Of a DNA stretch of 64,000 nt, positions 47,475 through 57,565 are shown piece by piece (positions within the stretch are counted from its first letter, which is position 1; the number at the start of each line of letters is the position of its first letter). This DNA is from Bradyrhizobium diversitatis (GTDB lineage Bacteria > Pseudomonadota > Alphaproteobacteria > Rhizobiales > Xanthobacteraceae). Below the pieces are notes generated by a model. It worked only from the letters and a program-made list of their open reading frames with translations, searched no databases and was not told where the DNA came from. Location of the stretch: assembly GCF_016031635.1 (NCBI RefSeq), contig NZ_JACEGD010000020.1, forward strand, positions 62,001 through 126,000, written 5' to 3'. The translations under genes and the position numbers were made by a program.

Positions 47475-48449
47475 ATGGACAAGATGACGACGATCTTTCA
47501 ACCTGATCATGCTACGATCGCTGGCGTGAGCGAGCCCGCCAAATCGCGCGCCACGCGGCGTGTCCGTGGCCTGTCGGACCGGACCATCGCCTGGCTGTTC
47601 GTTGCGCCGACGATCGCGCTGTTGTTGGCGATCAATATCTTTCCGCTGATCTGGATGATCCGGCTGTCCTTCACGAGCCTCAACCTCAGTATGTCCTATC
47701 TCCCGCTGCGGGTCGTCGGACTGGACAATTTCACCGACATCCTCACCGACGAGGACATCTGGATCCGGCTCCAGACCACGGCGCAATTCGTGATCTGGTC
47801 GGTGGTATTGCAGGTGGTCATCGGGTTCGCCCTGGCGCTCCTGATCAACCGTCAGTTCCGCGGTCACAGCTTCTGGACCACGATCATCCTGCTGCCGATG
47901 ATGCTGTCGCCGGCGGTGGTGGGTAACTTTTGGACGTTGCTGTTGCAGCCGCAGATCGGTCCGTTCAACTACCTGATCAGCCTGTTCACGGGTGTGCCGC
48001 CGAGCTCGTTCAGCATGACCGGGCAGGTCTCGCTCGCACCCTGGACCATCGTGCTCGTCGACACCTGGATGTGGGCTCCCTACGTCATGCTGATCTGCCT
48101 CGCCGGGCTTCGCTCCATTCCCGACTACATCTATGAAGCGGCCGAAGTCGATCGCGCCTCGGCCTGGCGGCAGTTCTGGTCGATCACGCTGCCGATGACG
48201 GTTCCATTCCTGATGCTCGCCGTGCTGTTCCGCGCGATCGAGAACTTCAAGATGTTCGACATGGTCAATCTGTTGACGTCCGGAGGCCCGGGCTCGACCA
48301 CCGAGCTCGTGTCGATCACGCTGAAGCGCGCGGCGTTCGAGAAATGGCGCACCGGCTATTCCTCCGCGCTCGCCATCATCCTGTTCGTGACCGTGTTCGG
48401 TGCGGCCAACATCTACGTCAAAGTGCTCAACAAGGTGAAGCAACGATGA
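47475..48449 (+). CDS. ABC transporter permease (MalF type)
   Basis: A 324-residue inner-membrane protein with six or so spans. The EAA loop that contacts the ATPase is YEAAEVDRASAWRQFWSITLPM (near residue 220). The first span is LFVAPTIALLLAINIFPLIW. It forms the importer channel with the next gene. It starts 71 bases after the binding-protein stop, and its own stop overlaps the next start (ATGA). Confidence 0.95.
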   Translation: MDKMTTIFQPDHATIAGVSEPAKSRATRRVRGLSDRTIAWLFVAPTIALLLAINIFPLIWMIRLSFTSLNLSMSYLPLRVVGLDNFTDILTDEDIWIRLQTTAQFVIWSVVLQVVIGFALALLINRQFRGHSFWTTIILLPMMLSPAVVGNFWTLLLQPQIGPFNYLISLFTGVPPSSFSMTGQVSLAPWTIVLVDTWMWAPYVMLICLAGLRSIPDYIYEAAEVDRASAWRQFWSITLPMTVPFLMLAVLFRAIENFKMFDMVNLLTSGGPGSTTELVSITLKRAAFEKWRTGYSSALAIILFVTVFGAANIYVKVLNKVKQR

Positions 48450-49408
48450 CCGCTGTCCTCACCAAGTCCACCGCTCACTCCATCGTCGAAGCCTCGCCGC
48501 GCGCGAAGGCCGTGGCCGGTGGCCTCGTGATCCTCTACGCCGTGATCACGATCCTGCCGCTGCTCTGGATCGTCGCCACCGCATTCAAGTCGCAGAGTGA
48601 CGCGATCGCATATCCGCCCAAGGTGATCTTCGAGCCGACTCTCGAAGGCTATGTGAACCTGTTCACTGTGCGCACCCGGCAGACGCCGGACTTCATCGCC
48701 AAGCTGCCGCCGCCGGAGACGTGGTACGACAAGCTCGTGCGCCAGCGCGACATGGTCATTGCCGGACCGTCGAAGGTCGTGCCGCGCTTCGTCAACTCGC
48801 TGATCATCGGATTCGGCTCGACCTTCCTGGCCGTCTTTCTCGGCACGCTCGCGGCCTACGCTTTCTCGCGTTTCCGCATTCCCCTGGCTGACGACCTTCT
48901 GTTCTTCATTCTCTCGACGCGCATGATGCCGCCCGTTGCAGTCGCAATCCCGATCTATCTGATGTACCGGGAGCTCAATCTGACCGACACCAGGCTCGGA
49001 ATGATCCTGCTCTACACTGCCGTGAACGTCTCGCTCGCGGTCTGGCTGCTCAAGGGATTCATCGACGAGATCCCGCGCGAATATGAGGAGGCCGCTCTTG
49101 TCGACGGCTACACGCGGCTGCAGGCGCTGCGCAAGGTTGTGTTGCCGCAAGCCGTCACGGGTATCGCAGCCACCGCAATCTTCTGCCTGATCTTCTCCTG
49201 GAACGAATATGCCTTTGCGGTTCTCCTGACCAGCGGCGAGGCGCAGACCATGCCGCCCTTCATCCCCTTCATCATCGGGGAGGGCGGGCAGGATTGGCCG
49301 GCCGTTGCCGCGGCCACCACCCTCTTCGTCGTGCCGATCGTCCTGTTCACCGTGTTGTTGCGCAAGCACCTGTTGCGGGGCATCACCTTCGGAGCTGTGC
49401 GCAAATGA
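48446..49408 (+). CDS. ABC transporter permease (MalG type)
   Basis: A 320-residue permease, second channel subunit. The EAA loop is EEAALVDGYTRLQALRKVVLPQ, near residue 210, and the spans include VILYAVITILPLLWIVATAF and NSLIIGFGSTFLAVFLGTLAAYAF. A larger-than-usual periplasmic loop (about residues 65-110) contains TRQTPDFIAKLPPPETWYDK. It is translationally coupled to both neighbours by ATGA overlaps. Confidence 0.95.
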   Translation: MTAVLTKSTAHSIVEASPRAKAVAGGLVILYAVITILPLLWIVATAFKSQSDAIAYPPKVIFEPTLEGYVNLFTVRTRQTPDFIAKLPPPETWYDKLVRQRDMVIAGPSKVVPRFVNSLIIGFGSTFLAVFLGTLAAYAFSRFRIPLADDLLFFILSTRMMPPVAVAIPIYLMYRELNLTDTRLGMILLYTAVNVSLAVWLLKGFIDEIPREYEEAALVDGYTRLQALRKVVLPQAVTGIAATAIFCLIFSWNEYAFAVLLTSGEAQTMPPFIPFIIGEGGQDWPAVAAATTLFVVPIVLFTVLLRKHLLRGITFGAVRK

Positions 49409-49608
49409 GCGGGTCTGCTGCAATCGCCAAAGGCGTGATCTCTCGCTGGTTCCGACGCGGACCCTGGGAGACGGCTGCTATGACCCTGATCGGGGGAGGC
49501 ATCGTCATGCTGGTGCAACCCTGGTCGATCGATCTCTACAGCTATTCCTTCGTGACGATCCTCACCGGCACGCTCGGCTACGTCGTCGTGAGCCATTTTC
49601 CGGAATAG
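49405..49608 (+). CDS. Small two-span membrane protein of the ABC operon
   Basis: A 67-residue inner-membrane protein with two spans (TAAMTLIGGGIVMLVQPWS and YSFVTILTGTLGYVVVSHF). Its ATG overlaps the stop of the permease gene, and the first ATPase starts ten bases after it, so it is made in step with the transporter. Its position matches GlpU of the rhizobial glycerol ABC operon, which also encodes two different ATPases; homology is not proven. It may help transporter assembly. Confidence 0.82.
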   Translation: MSGSAAIAKGVISRWFRRGPWETAAMTLIGGGIVMLVQPWSIDLYSYSFVTILTGTLGYVVVSHFPE

Positions 49609-49618
49609 GGCGGCAGAC

Positions 49619-50708
49619 ATGGCACAAATCCGCGTCGAAAACCTGCGCAAGTCGTTCGATCAGTTTGCGGCCGTGCAAGGCTCCAATTTCACGATCGACG
49701 ATGGCGCTTTCTTTGCGATGCTCGGCCCCTCCGGCTGCGGCAAGACCACCACCTTGCGCATGATTGCGGGCCTGGAGCTGCCGACCGAGGGCAAGATCCT
49801 GCTCGACAATGAGGACGTGACCTTCCAGCGCGCATCCGCGCGCGATATCGCCTTCGTGTTTCAGCTTTTCGCGCTGTATCCGCACATGAACGTCGCCGAG
49901 AATATCGGCTTTCCCCTCAAGTGCCAGGGCATGGCCCGGCGCGATATTCACCAGCGGGTGCAGGAGACGGCCAAACTGCTGCGCATCGAGCATCTGCTGT
50001 CGAGCAAGACGTCGAAGCTGTCTGGCGGCGATCGGCAGCGCGTTGCGCTCGGGCGCGCCATCGTGCGGCGGCCAAAGGCCTTTCTGATGGACGAGCCGCT
50101 GGGCGCACTCGATTCCGAGTTTCGTCATCTGATGTGCAGCGAGCTCCGCGACCTGCACGATCGCATCGGGGCGACCACGGTCTACGTGACGCATGATCAG
50201 CTCGAGGCGATGTCGATGGCAGATCGGATCGCCGTCATGAACGAGGGACGCGTTGAGCAGATCGGCTTCCCGCAGGAGATCTATGATCGGCCCGCGAGCA
50301 TGTTCGTGGCCGATTTCATCGGCTCGCCGCCCATGAATTTTCTGCGCTTCGAGGCAGGTCTGCGCTCCGGCGATCGGACGATCAGTTTCCACGACACGAG
50401 CATCGCGGTGCCGGAGATCCGAGAGGATCGCGCCAGCGCCGGTATGGCACTCGGCGTTCGTCCGGAGCATATCCGCTTCGCCGACGCGGCACCCGTCCGC
50501 GGCGAGGTGTTTGGCGCCGAGTATCTTGGGACCACCCAGATCGTCACCGTCGACACCGCGCATGGGCGCATTGCGGCGCGGTTGCCCTCCAGCGCGCCCG
50601 TGCGGATCGGCGAGCGGGTCGGCCTTGAATTCCGTTCGGAACGACTCGCGTTGTTCGACGTCGCCAGCGGCCTTGCGATACGAACTGCCAACGAGGGGAG
50701 CGCAGACC

Positions 50709-50716
<8 letters not shown>
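49619..50716 (+). CDS. ABC transporter ATP-binding protein (first of two)
   Basis: A 365-residue MalK/UgpC-type ATPase. Walker A GPSGCGKTT (about residues 37-45), signature KLSGGDRQRVALGRA, Walker B AFLMDEPLGALD, the H-loop His in VYVTHDQLEAM and a C-terminal TOBE regulatory domain are present. The signature has Asp where most family members have Gln (LSGGQ). The next ATPase begins inside its last codons (eight-base overlap), and the two proteins differ clearly, suggesting a heterodimer. Confidence 0.95.
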
Positions 50717-51731
<1,015 letters not shown>

Positions 51732-51744
51732 AGGATCAAACGCA

Positions 51745-52237
51745 ATGTCGCTGCAACCCGAGACGTTCAAATCGCTGGTCAAGGTGGCCGCAGAGCGGGT
51801 CATTGCCAGCGCGCCGGAGCTCACGAGCCTGGATCAGGCGATTGGCGACGGCGACCATGGATTCAACATGAAGCGCGGGTTCGAAGCCGTGCTCGGCAAG
51901 CTTGATGCGATCTCCGAACAGCCGTTCGACGAGGCTTTGAAGACGATCGGCAAGACGCTCGTGATGACGGTCGGCGGTGCATCCGGCCCGCTTTACGGCA
52001 GCTTCTTCCTGGCCGCGGGCGCTGGAGACGCTGAAGAATGCGGCCGGCCAACCGGACCTGATCGCGCGAGTCAGCACAGCGGCCGCAGAGGCGGTCGAGC
52101 GGACCGCGCCGATGCGGGCCACCAAGGGGCGAGCGTCGTTTCTCGGGCTGCGCAGCGTCGGTCACATCGACCCCGGCGCGCGCTCGAGCTGTGTTCTCGT
52201 GCAGGCGGTATGCGCGAGCCTGGAGGGAGAGCAATGA
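51745..52237 (+). pseudogene. dhaL: Dihydroxyacetone kinase ADP-binding subunit DhaL, broken
   Basis: The N-terminal part is normal: LTSLDQAIGDGDHGFNMKRG (Mg-ADP-binding Asp residues) and VGGASGPLYGSFFLAAG near residue 90. The frame then continues as nonsense, while a different frame carries the family's C-terminus: ALETLKNAAGQPDLIARV, KGRASFLGLRSVGHIDPGARSS. Compared with E. coli DhaL, about 45-55 codons (including the conserved GDKTMxD segment) are missing and the frame is lost at about 52015-52030. A working subunit could not be made. Sequencing or assembly error must be excluded. Confidence 0.85.
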
Positions 52238-52626
52238 CTGATGCCGTGGGGATCGTGATCGTCTCGCATTCGAAGGACATCGCCAAAGGCACCGCCGACA
52301 TGGTGCGGCAGATGGTCGGCAGCGAGGTCAAGGTGGCCTTCTGCGGCGGCAATCCCGATGGCGGGCTCGGCACCAGCGTGTCGCTGATCGTCGACGCCAT
52401 CAACGATGCCTGGTCGACGAAAGGCGTCGCGATCCTCGTCGATCTCGGCGGCGCCGAAACAAACAGCGAGATGGCGGTCGAAATGCTGGAGCCGGCACGC
52501 CGCGCTCTCGTTGTCGTATGCAATGCGCCGATCGTCGAGGGCGCCGTGATGGCGGCGACCGAGGCGGCGGGCGGCAGCTCGCTGGCCCAGGTCAAGGCCG
52601 TGGCCGAGGAACTCTCTGCCGACTGA
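52234..52626 (+). CDS. dhaM: Dihydroxyacetone kinase phosphotransfer subunit DhaM (EIIA-Man type)
   Basis: A 130-residue PTS protein that passes phosphate from HPr to ADP bound on DhaL. The phospho-His is in GIVIVSHSKDIAKG (residue about 12), and LGTSVSLIVDAI and VDLGGAETNSEMAVEML are family motifs. E. coli DhaM is longer because it carries HPr and EI-like domains fused; here these are separate downstream genes. Its ATG overlaps the stop of the dhaL reading frame (ATGA), so the broken upstream gene could affect its translation. Confidence 0.93.
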   Translation: MTDAVGIVIVSHSKDIAKGTADMVRQMVGSEVKVAFCGGNPDGGLGTSVSLIVDAINDAWSTKGVAILVDLGGAETNSEMAVEMLEPARRALVVVCNAPIVEGAVMAATEAAGGSSLAQVKAVAEELSAD

Positions 52627-52657
52627 TGCGTCGGCGAAATGATGATGGAATAAGACG

Positions 52658-52960
52658 ATGCTGGATAAAGCGGATGGCCAGATTATCACCGAGAATGTGC
52701 GGCTGGTGCACGCGGTGGGCATGCATGCACGCCCGGCGGTCAAGCTGACCAAGCTGGCCAAGAAGTTCCAGGCCCAGATTTCCGTCCGGGTCGCGGGCGC
52801 GGCCGAGTGGATCAATGCCAAGAGCGTGGCCAAGATCATGGCCATGCGCGCGGCTCACGGCAGCACGATCGAGATCAAGGCGTCGGGCAGCGACGCAGAG
52901 GCTGCCGTCGCCGCCCTGGTCAACCTGATCGCAACCGACTTTCCGGACGAGGCGTCGTAG
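52658..52960 (+). CDS. HPr-family phosphocarrier protein
   Basis: A 100-residue HPr. The phosphorylated His is in AVGMHARPAVKLTKLA (near residue 23), and the conserved INAKSVAKIMAMRAAHG region follows. The Ser46-equivalent position lies in AKSVAKIM, but regulation by an HPr kinase cannot be inferred. It is dedicated to the DHA system by location, between DhaM and enzyme I, and is distinct from the usual nitrogen-type HPr of rhizobia. Confidence 0.93.
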   Translation: MLDKADGQIITENVRLVHAVGMHARPAVKLTKLAKKFQAQISVRVAGAAEWINAKSVAKIMAMRAAHGSTIEIKASGSDAEAAVAALVNLIATDFPDEAS

Positions 52961-52961
52961 C

Positions 52962-54581
52962 ATGCAGGGAGGCGCTGCCGGACTGGCTTATCGCGGCAGG
53001 ACCGCCTCGATCGGCTTTGCCTACGGCCCGCTCGTCCGTGTCGATGCGGGCACAAATGGCGAGCGGATCGCAGGCTCGCTGGTCGAGGAGGCGCTCGATC
53101 TTCGCAAGGCGATCGACGCGGCGAGTGGGCAGATCGCCGAGCTCGCCGCGATCGCGGGAGGTGAGGCCGCGCAGATTCTCGAGTTCCAGGTCGCGCTGCT
53201 GGAGGATGAGGATTTCATCGAAGCGATCTTCACGGCGATAAGCGAGGGGGATGCCGCCGACGTCGCGTGGCGTTCCGCCCTCGACGAGCAGATTGCGGAC
53301 TATAATTCGGCCGAGGACGAGTATCTGAAGGCGCGCTGCTCCGATCTTGCGGATCTGCGCGACCGCATCATCAGCATCTTGCGCGGAGGCGGGGGCGAGG
53401 CCCCCAAGATACCGAGCGGTGCCGTTGTTTGCGCCGATGATTTGCCGCCCTCGCGTTTCCTTGAAATCGACTGGTCGGCGGGCGGTGGTCTTGCGCTCCT
53501 GCGCGGTAGCCCAACGAGTCATGTCGCGATGCTGGCGCGCGCGCGGGGCATCCCGATGGTCGTGCAGCTCGGCGCCATTCCGGAAATCGGCGCGACGGCG
53601 CTGCTCGATGGCGAGGGCGCTACGCTCGAGCTCGATCCCAGTGCCGAGCAGCTCCGGCTGTTCGAGAAGAGACGCGAAATTCATCGCAAGAGCCGGGCGT
53701 CCGCGCGGGCGATCCTGAGACGGCCGACCGCATCATGGCGCGGGGAGCGGATCAAGCTGCTCATCAACATCCAGCGCGTTGAGGACCTCGATCATGCCGA
53801 CGCACAATATGCCGACGGCATCGGGTTGATGCGCACCGAGTTTCTGCTCGCCGAGCGCGGCGGCCTGCCCGACGAGGAGACGCAGTATCGCGCCTACGAC
53901 GCCGTTATGCGCTGGGCCGATCGACGCCAGGTTACCATTCGCACCTTTGATGCCGGCGGCGACAAGCCGGTACCTGGATTCACCATCGACGGTGAGGCCA
54001 ATCCCTTCCTGGGCGTGCGTGGCCTGCGGCTTTGCCTCGCCCGCCCCGAGATATTCAGCGTGCAGCTCCGCGCGCTGGCGCGCGCGGCCGTGCAAGGAAA
54101 TCTCAGGGTCATGTTTCCGATGGTCACGGCGCCGCACGAGTTCGAGTCCGGACGGAAGCTGTTCGCCGAAGTCGTGCAGCGCTTGCAGGCCGAGGGCATT
54201 GCCGCGATGCTCCCGGAGCTGGGAATCATGGTCGAGGTCCCGGCGGCGGCCCTGGCGATCGCGACCTTCAAGGCCTCCTTCTTCTCGATCGGCTCGAACG
54301 ATCTCGCGCAATATGTCCTTGCGTGCGACCGTTCCAATGGAGCTCTCGCCCCCTTGATGGATCCCTTGAATCCGGCCCTCCTCGAACTGATCGCGCGAAC
54401 CGCGGAGCATGGACGTCGCGCCGGAACCAGCGTCAGCCTGTGCGGCGACATGGCGGGCGACCCGCGCTGTCTGCCCGCGCTCCTGAATTGCGGCCTGCGC
54501 GAGTTGTCGGTGAATGCGTCGGCGCTCGCGCAGATCAAGCAGACCATCGACCGCTTGAGCAGCGGAGGCGGGCTTGGCTGA
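52962..54581 (+). CDS. PTS enzyme I (phosphoenolpyruvate-protein phosphotransferase)
   Basis: A 539-residue enzyme that takes phosphate from PEP to HPr. The HPr-binding and phospho-His domain includes GSPTSHVAMLARARGIPMVV (active His near residue 187), and the C-terminal PEP-binding barrel includes DGIGLMRTEFLLAERGGLPD, FSIGSNDLAQYVLACDR and VSLCGDMAGDPRC, the expected Cys. It starts one base after the HPr stop. No membrane sugar EIIBC genes are present, so it probably serves the DHA relay only. Confidence 0.95.
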   Translation: MQGGAAGLAYRGRTASIGFAYGPLVRVDAGTNGERIAGSLVEEALDLRKAIDAASGQIAELAAIAGGEAAQILEFQVALLEDEDFIEAIFTAISEGDAADVAWRSALDEQIADYNSAEDEYLKARCSDLADLRDRIISILRGGGGEAPKIPSGAVVCADDLPPSRFLEIDWSAGGGLALLRGSPTSHVAMLARARGIPMVVQLGAIPEIGATALLDGEGATLELDPSAEQLRLFEKRREIHRKSRASARAILRRPTASWRGERIKLLINIQRVEDLDHADAQYADGIGLMRTEFLLAERGGLPDEETQYRAYDAVMRWADRRQVTIRTFDAGGDKPVPGFTIDGEANPFLGVRGLRLCLARPEIFSVQLRALARAAVQGNLRVMFPMVTAPHEFESGRKLFAEVVQRLQAEGIAAMLPELGIMVEVPAAALAIATFKASFFSIGSNDLAQYVLACDRSNGALAPLMDPLNPALLELIARTAEHGRRAGTSVSLCGDMAGDPRCLPALLNCGLRELSVNASALAQIKQTIDRLSSGGGLG

Positions 54582-54996
54582 TATGGCGATCGATGAACCG
54601 GCCGAGGCCGGCGCCGTTGCGGTTTACAAGCGCATCTTCAAGGAGGTGCTTGAGAGCCGCCCGTCAGGCATGCGGCTGCGCCTGGCCCATGCCATGGGCA
54701 AGAACCGCAGCTTCGTCAGCCAGATCAGCAACCCGGCCTATCCAGTGCCGATTCCCGTGCAGCACCTGAACACGATCTTCGACGTCTGCCACTTCCCGCC
54801 GCAAGCGAAGGCGGCGTTCCTTCGTGCCTACACCCGTGCGCACCCGCGCCGGATCGGTCGCCTGACGGAGGGGGCGCATGAACGGACGCTGACGCTGCAC
54901 CTGCCGGACCTCGGCAGCTCGAAGCGCAATGCCGAGCTCGATGGGCTGCTGCAGGAATTCGCGCGGCGTTTGAGTGCGATCATACGCGAAAAATGA
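54574..54996 (+). CDS. Small DNA-binding regulator in the DHA operon
   Basis: A 140-residue basic protein with an HTH-like segment (RLRLAHAMGKNRSFVSQISN) that resembles Cro/XRE-type recognition. The TTG at 54574 lies 5-6 bases after GGAGGC and overlaps the enzyme I stop; the ATG at 54583 is an alternative with poorer spacing. It sits between enzyme I and dhaK, so it may be the local regulator of the operon. I know no named family. Confidence 0.75.
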   Translation: MADMAIDEPAEAGAVAVYKRIFKEVLESRPSGMRLRLAHAMGKNRSFVSQISNPAYPVPIPVQHLNTIFDVCHFPPQAKAAFLRAYTRAHPRRIGRLTEGAHERTLTLHLPDLGSSKRNAELDGLLQEFARRLSAIIREK

Positions 54997-55032
54997 GCGC
55001 CAAGCTCAGCGGGACGAAGAGGGGAGGAGAAC

Positions 55033-56016
55033 ATGAAGAAGTTCATCAATTCGGTTGATGGCGTGCTCGCGGAGAGCCTCGACGGGCTGGCTGCGGCGCA
55101 TGCCGATCTCGTGACGCTCGGGCCCGAGCGGAAATTCGTGCGGCGCCGCGAGCTCAATTCGCGGAAGGTCGCGCTCGTATCCGGCGGCGGTAGCGGGCAC
55201 GAGCCGCTGCATGCGGGCTTCGTCGGCTATGGCATGCTCGATGCGGCTTGTCCGGGACAGGTCTTCACCTCGCCGACACCAGACCAGATCGTCGAGGCAG
55301 CGCAGGCCGTTTCGGGCGACGCCGGCGTGCTCTTCATCGTGAAGAACTATGCGGGCGATCGCATGAATTTCGAGATGGCGGCCGAGATTTCCGAGGGTCG
55401 CACGGCCACCATCGTCACCGACGACGACGTCGCGGTCGAGAATTCCACCCACAGCATCGGCCGCCGGGGTGTGGCCGGCACTCTGATCGTCGAGAAGATC
55501 GTCGGCGCGGCGGCCGAGAAGGGGGCCGACCTCCAAGCTTGCGTTGCACTCGGCGAGCGCGTCAACGCTCGGATGCGGTCGATGGGGGTGGCACTGACGA
55601 GTTGCACGGTTCCGGCTGCAGGAACGCCGACCTTTGTGCTCGCCGAGGACGAGATGGAAGTGGGTGTCGGCATCCATGGCGAACCGGGACGCCGCCGCGT
55701 CAAGCTGGAGCGCGCCGATGCGATCGCTTTTGAGATGACCACTGCCATTGCCGAGGATCTCGACGCCCGCGAAGGCAATGAAGCCCTGCTGCTCGTCAAT
55801 GGATTTGGCGGAACGCCCGCCATCGAGCTCTATCTGATGTACAACGCGGCGCGGCGAATGCTCGAAAAGCGCGGCTTGCTTATCGCCCGCTCGCTGGTCG
55901 GCAGCTATGTCACCTCGCTGGACATGGCGGGGTGCTCGCTCACCGTGAGCCTGCTCGATACCGAGACCCGGGCGCTGTGGGACCATCCCGTGCGAACGGC
56001 CGCGTTGAAATGGTGA
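55033..56016 (+). CDS. dhaK: Dihydroxyacetone kinase DHA-binding subunit DhaK
   Basis: A 327-residue subunit that binds dihydroxyacetone as a hemiaminal on a His. The covalent His is in VGVGIHGEPGRRR (near residue 220), and VSGGGSGHEPLHAGFVG and NYAGDRMNFEMAAE are substrate-pocket motifs. The gene is intact and of family length (E. coli 356). It is the last gene of the operon, 36 bases after the regulator. Without DhaL it cannot phosphorylate its substrate, although it may still bind it. Confidence 0.95.
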   Translation: MKKFINSVDGVLAESLDGLAAAHADLVTLGPERKFVRRRELNSRKVALVSGGGSGHEPLHAGFVGYGMLDAACPGQVFTSPTPDQIVEAAQAVSGDAGVLFIVKNYAGDRMNFEMAAEISEGRTATIVTDDDVAVENSTHSIGRRGVAGTLIVEKIVGAAAEKGADLQACVALGERVNARMRSMGVALTSCTVPAAGTPTFVLAEDEMEVGVGIHGEPGRRRVKLERADAIAFEMTTAIAEDLDAREGNEALLLVNGFGGTPAIELYLMYNAARRMLEKRGLLIARSLVGSYVTSLDMAGCSLTVSLLDTETRALWDHPVRTAALKW

Positions 56017-56131
56017 CGGCGGCTGCGAACGGCTGCTGATTTTTTCGATCGCGCTTCGGCGGATGACCGGCCGGGGGCCACGCCTCACGTATGCATCGGG
56101 AATTTTCCCGGTTCACCCTCCCTGAAACTTG

Positions 56132-56159
56132 CCGTGTCCCTTGGACACGGTTTCTTTTT
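56132..56159 (+). terminator. Terminator of the ABC-DHA operon
   Basis: CCGTGTCC-CTT-GGACACGG followed by TTTCTTTTT, 115 bases after dhaK. Confidence 0.88.
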
Positions 56160-56805
56160 GGGGCGGTAGACAGCTTTTTCCCTGTCCGTCCCAGGCGCGG
56201 GGTCCAACGAGCCCATTATGCGACGCCGTCGGATTGGCCGGGTGTGTGATCCAGGTTCATCATGTCCCTCACGCTTTGTTTGAGGCTTTCCCTGAATTGC
56301 GTGCACGTTGGGATGCATGTGACGCTCGCTGCGTTGAATGAACGTTGACTTCCTTGCCGAAGCCGATTCTTGGTTTCGGTTGAAACGTGCGTCGTTCTTG
56401 GCGTTTTCTTTGTGTCGCTCACGTTGCAATGAGAATGGAGAAAGAAATGGCCCCGGCGACAAAGCGGCCAATTTTCTGAGGCGACCGAATGAACGCCGCT
56501 GGTGGAGGCAGAATAGATCAATCAAATGGATCCTTTACGCTGGAAATTCTCTTGTGCCCCCATGATGGACTAGACCGACTGACGTCTCGCGGTGAGAGCG
56601 TCAATCCAAAACGCACAACATTTCAAATGAATCCCATGCCAGGCCCAGACGTCGGACCTTGCTGTTCAAGCTGACATTGCCGGCCAATAGTCGCCGGCGA
56701 TCGATAAGGCTGGTGGCAAACGACGGCAGTTCGGCCTGATAAGCTCTCATACGAAACCTGATCAGTCAGGAGTGGACATAGATCAGACGTCTGCCTGCCC
56801 TAGCG
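56160..56805. other. Intergenic region, about 650 bases
   Basis: No gene recognised on either strand. The composition is less GC-rich and codon-like bias is absent. It separates the DHA operon from the aromatic hydroxylase cluster. Confidence 0.5.
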
Positions 56806-57411
56806 TTATCGACCGTTGCGGCGCGGTGCGCGCCGCTTTTTGCGGGAGTCCGGCGGGCTCGCTGCGGAGGCCCGCTGCCCCTCCTGCGACTTGAGCGTAG
56901 CCTGCACATGTACAGCCAGCTTCAGCGCGCTATCAGCGTTTGACGCAAGCCGGGACAGCAGCTGGGCCATTATCTTGAACTCCTCGCGCGTCAGCATTCC
57001 AAACAGCGCGTCGTTGACCGGTCGCTGCAAGGCGGCAAGGCGGATCAATAGGCTCATTCCGCGCTGGGTAAGGGCAAGTTGCACCCGCCGTCCGTCTTCG
57101 GGATGGGGAGTTTTCTCGAGCAGGCCGTCGGAAACAAGTTTGTTGATCTCGTTGGTGACGAAGGCGCCGCTCAGATATAGCCGTTCGGCGACCTGGTTCA
57201 CGCCCATCGGTTCTTCCGCAGTCGAATTCTTGATCGCGATCAGGATCAGATACTGGGTAGGCGACAGGTCGACGAAGCCTGCGAATATTTCACGGCAGGC
57301 TTCCAGACTGCGTCCAAACGCGAAATAGTCGTGGAGCAAGCCGCGAAGCGTGCGGTCTCCCTCCTTGTCGAGCAGCTCGGGTTTCGACGCCGTCAAGAGT
57401 GCATCGGTCAC
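56806..57411 (-). CDS. MarR-family transcriptional regulator
   Basis: A 201-residue winged-helix regulator with a GTG start preceded by AGGAG. The recognition helix is in VNQVAERLYLSGAFVTNEINKLVSDG, and the wing in EKTPHPEDGRRVQLALTQRG. The C-terminal 30 residues are Arg/Ser-rich (RKKRRAPRRNGR), unusual for the family. It is divergent from the flavin reductase-hydroxylase genes, and a 21-base palindrome lies between them, so it most likely controls that cluster in response to an aromatic ligand. Confidence 0.92.
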   Translation of the reverse strand: MTDALLTASKPELLDKEGDRTLRGLLHDYFAFGRSLEACREIFAGFVDLSPTQYLILIAIKNSTAEEPMGVNQVAERLYLSGAFVTNEINKLVSDGLLEKTPHPEDGRRVQLALTQRGMSLLIRLAALQRPVNDALFGMLTREEFKIMAQLLSRLASNADSALKLAVHVQATLKSQEGQRASAASPPDSRKKRRAPRRNGR

Positions 57412-57501
57412 GCGGTCAATCTCCTGGCCAAATCATGGCATTGCGAGCTTGCTTAAAAAGCACGCATGCGCCCGCCCAGCAAGTAGGCTTGACATCTTCA
57501 A

Positions 57502-57522
57502 ATAGCTTTGTCAGGAAGCTAT
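57502..57522. promoter_or_regulatory. Candidate MarR operator
   Basis: Inverted repeat ATAGCTT-TGTCAGG-AAGCTAT in the divergent promoter region; a TTGACA lies at 57489-57494. Binding is inferred. Confidence 0.5.
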
Positions 57523-57565
57523 CTGAGAATTATAAATCAGGTGCCAGGCGACGGGACGGGTGTCC

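Noticed and set aside
51745..52237. Programmed frameshift in dhaL
   Set aside because: A slippage signal would not explain the missing 45-55 conserved codons, so deletion is more likely than recoding.
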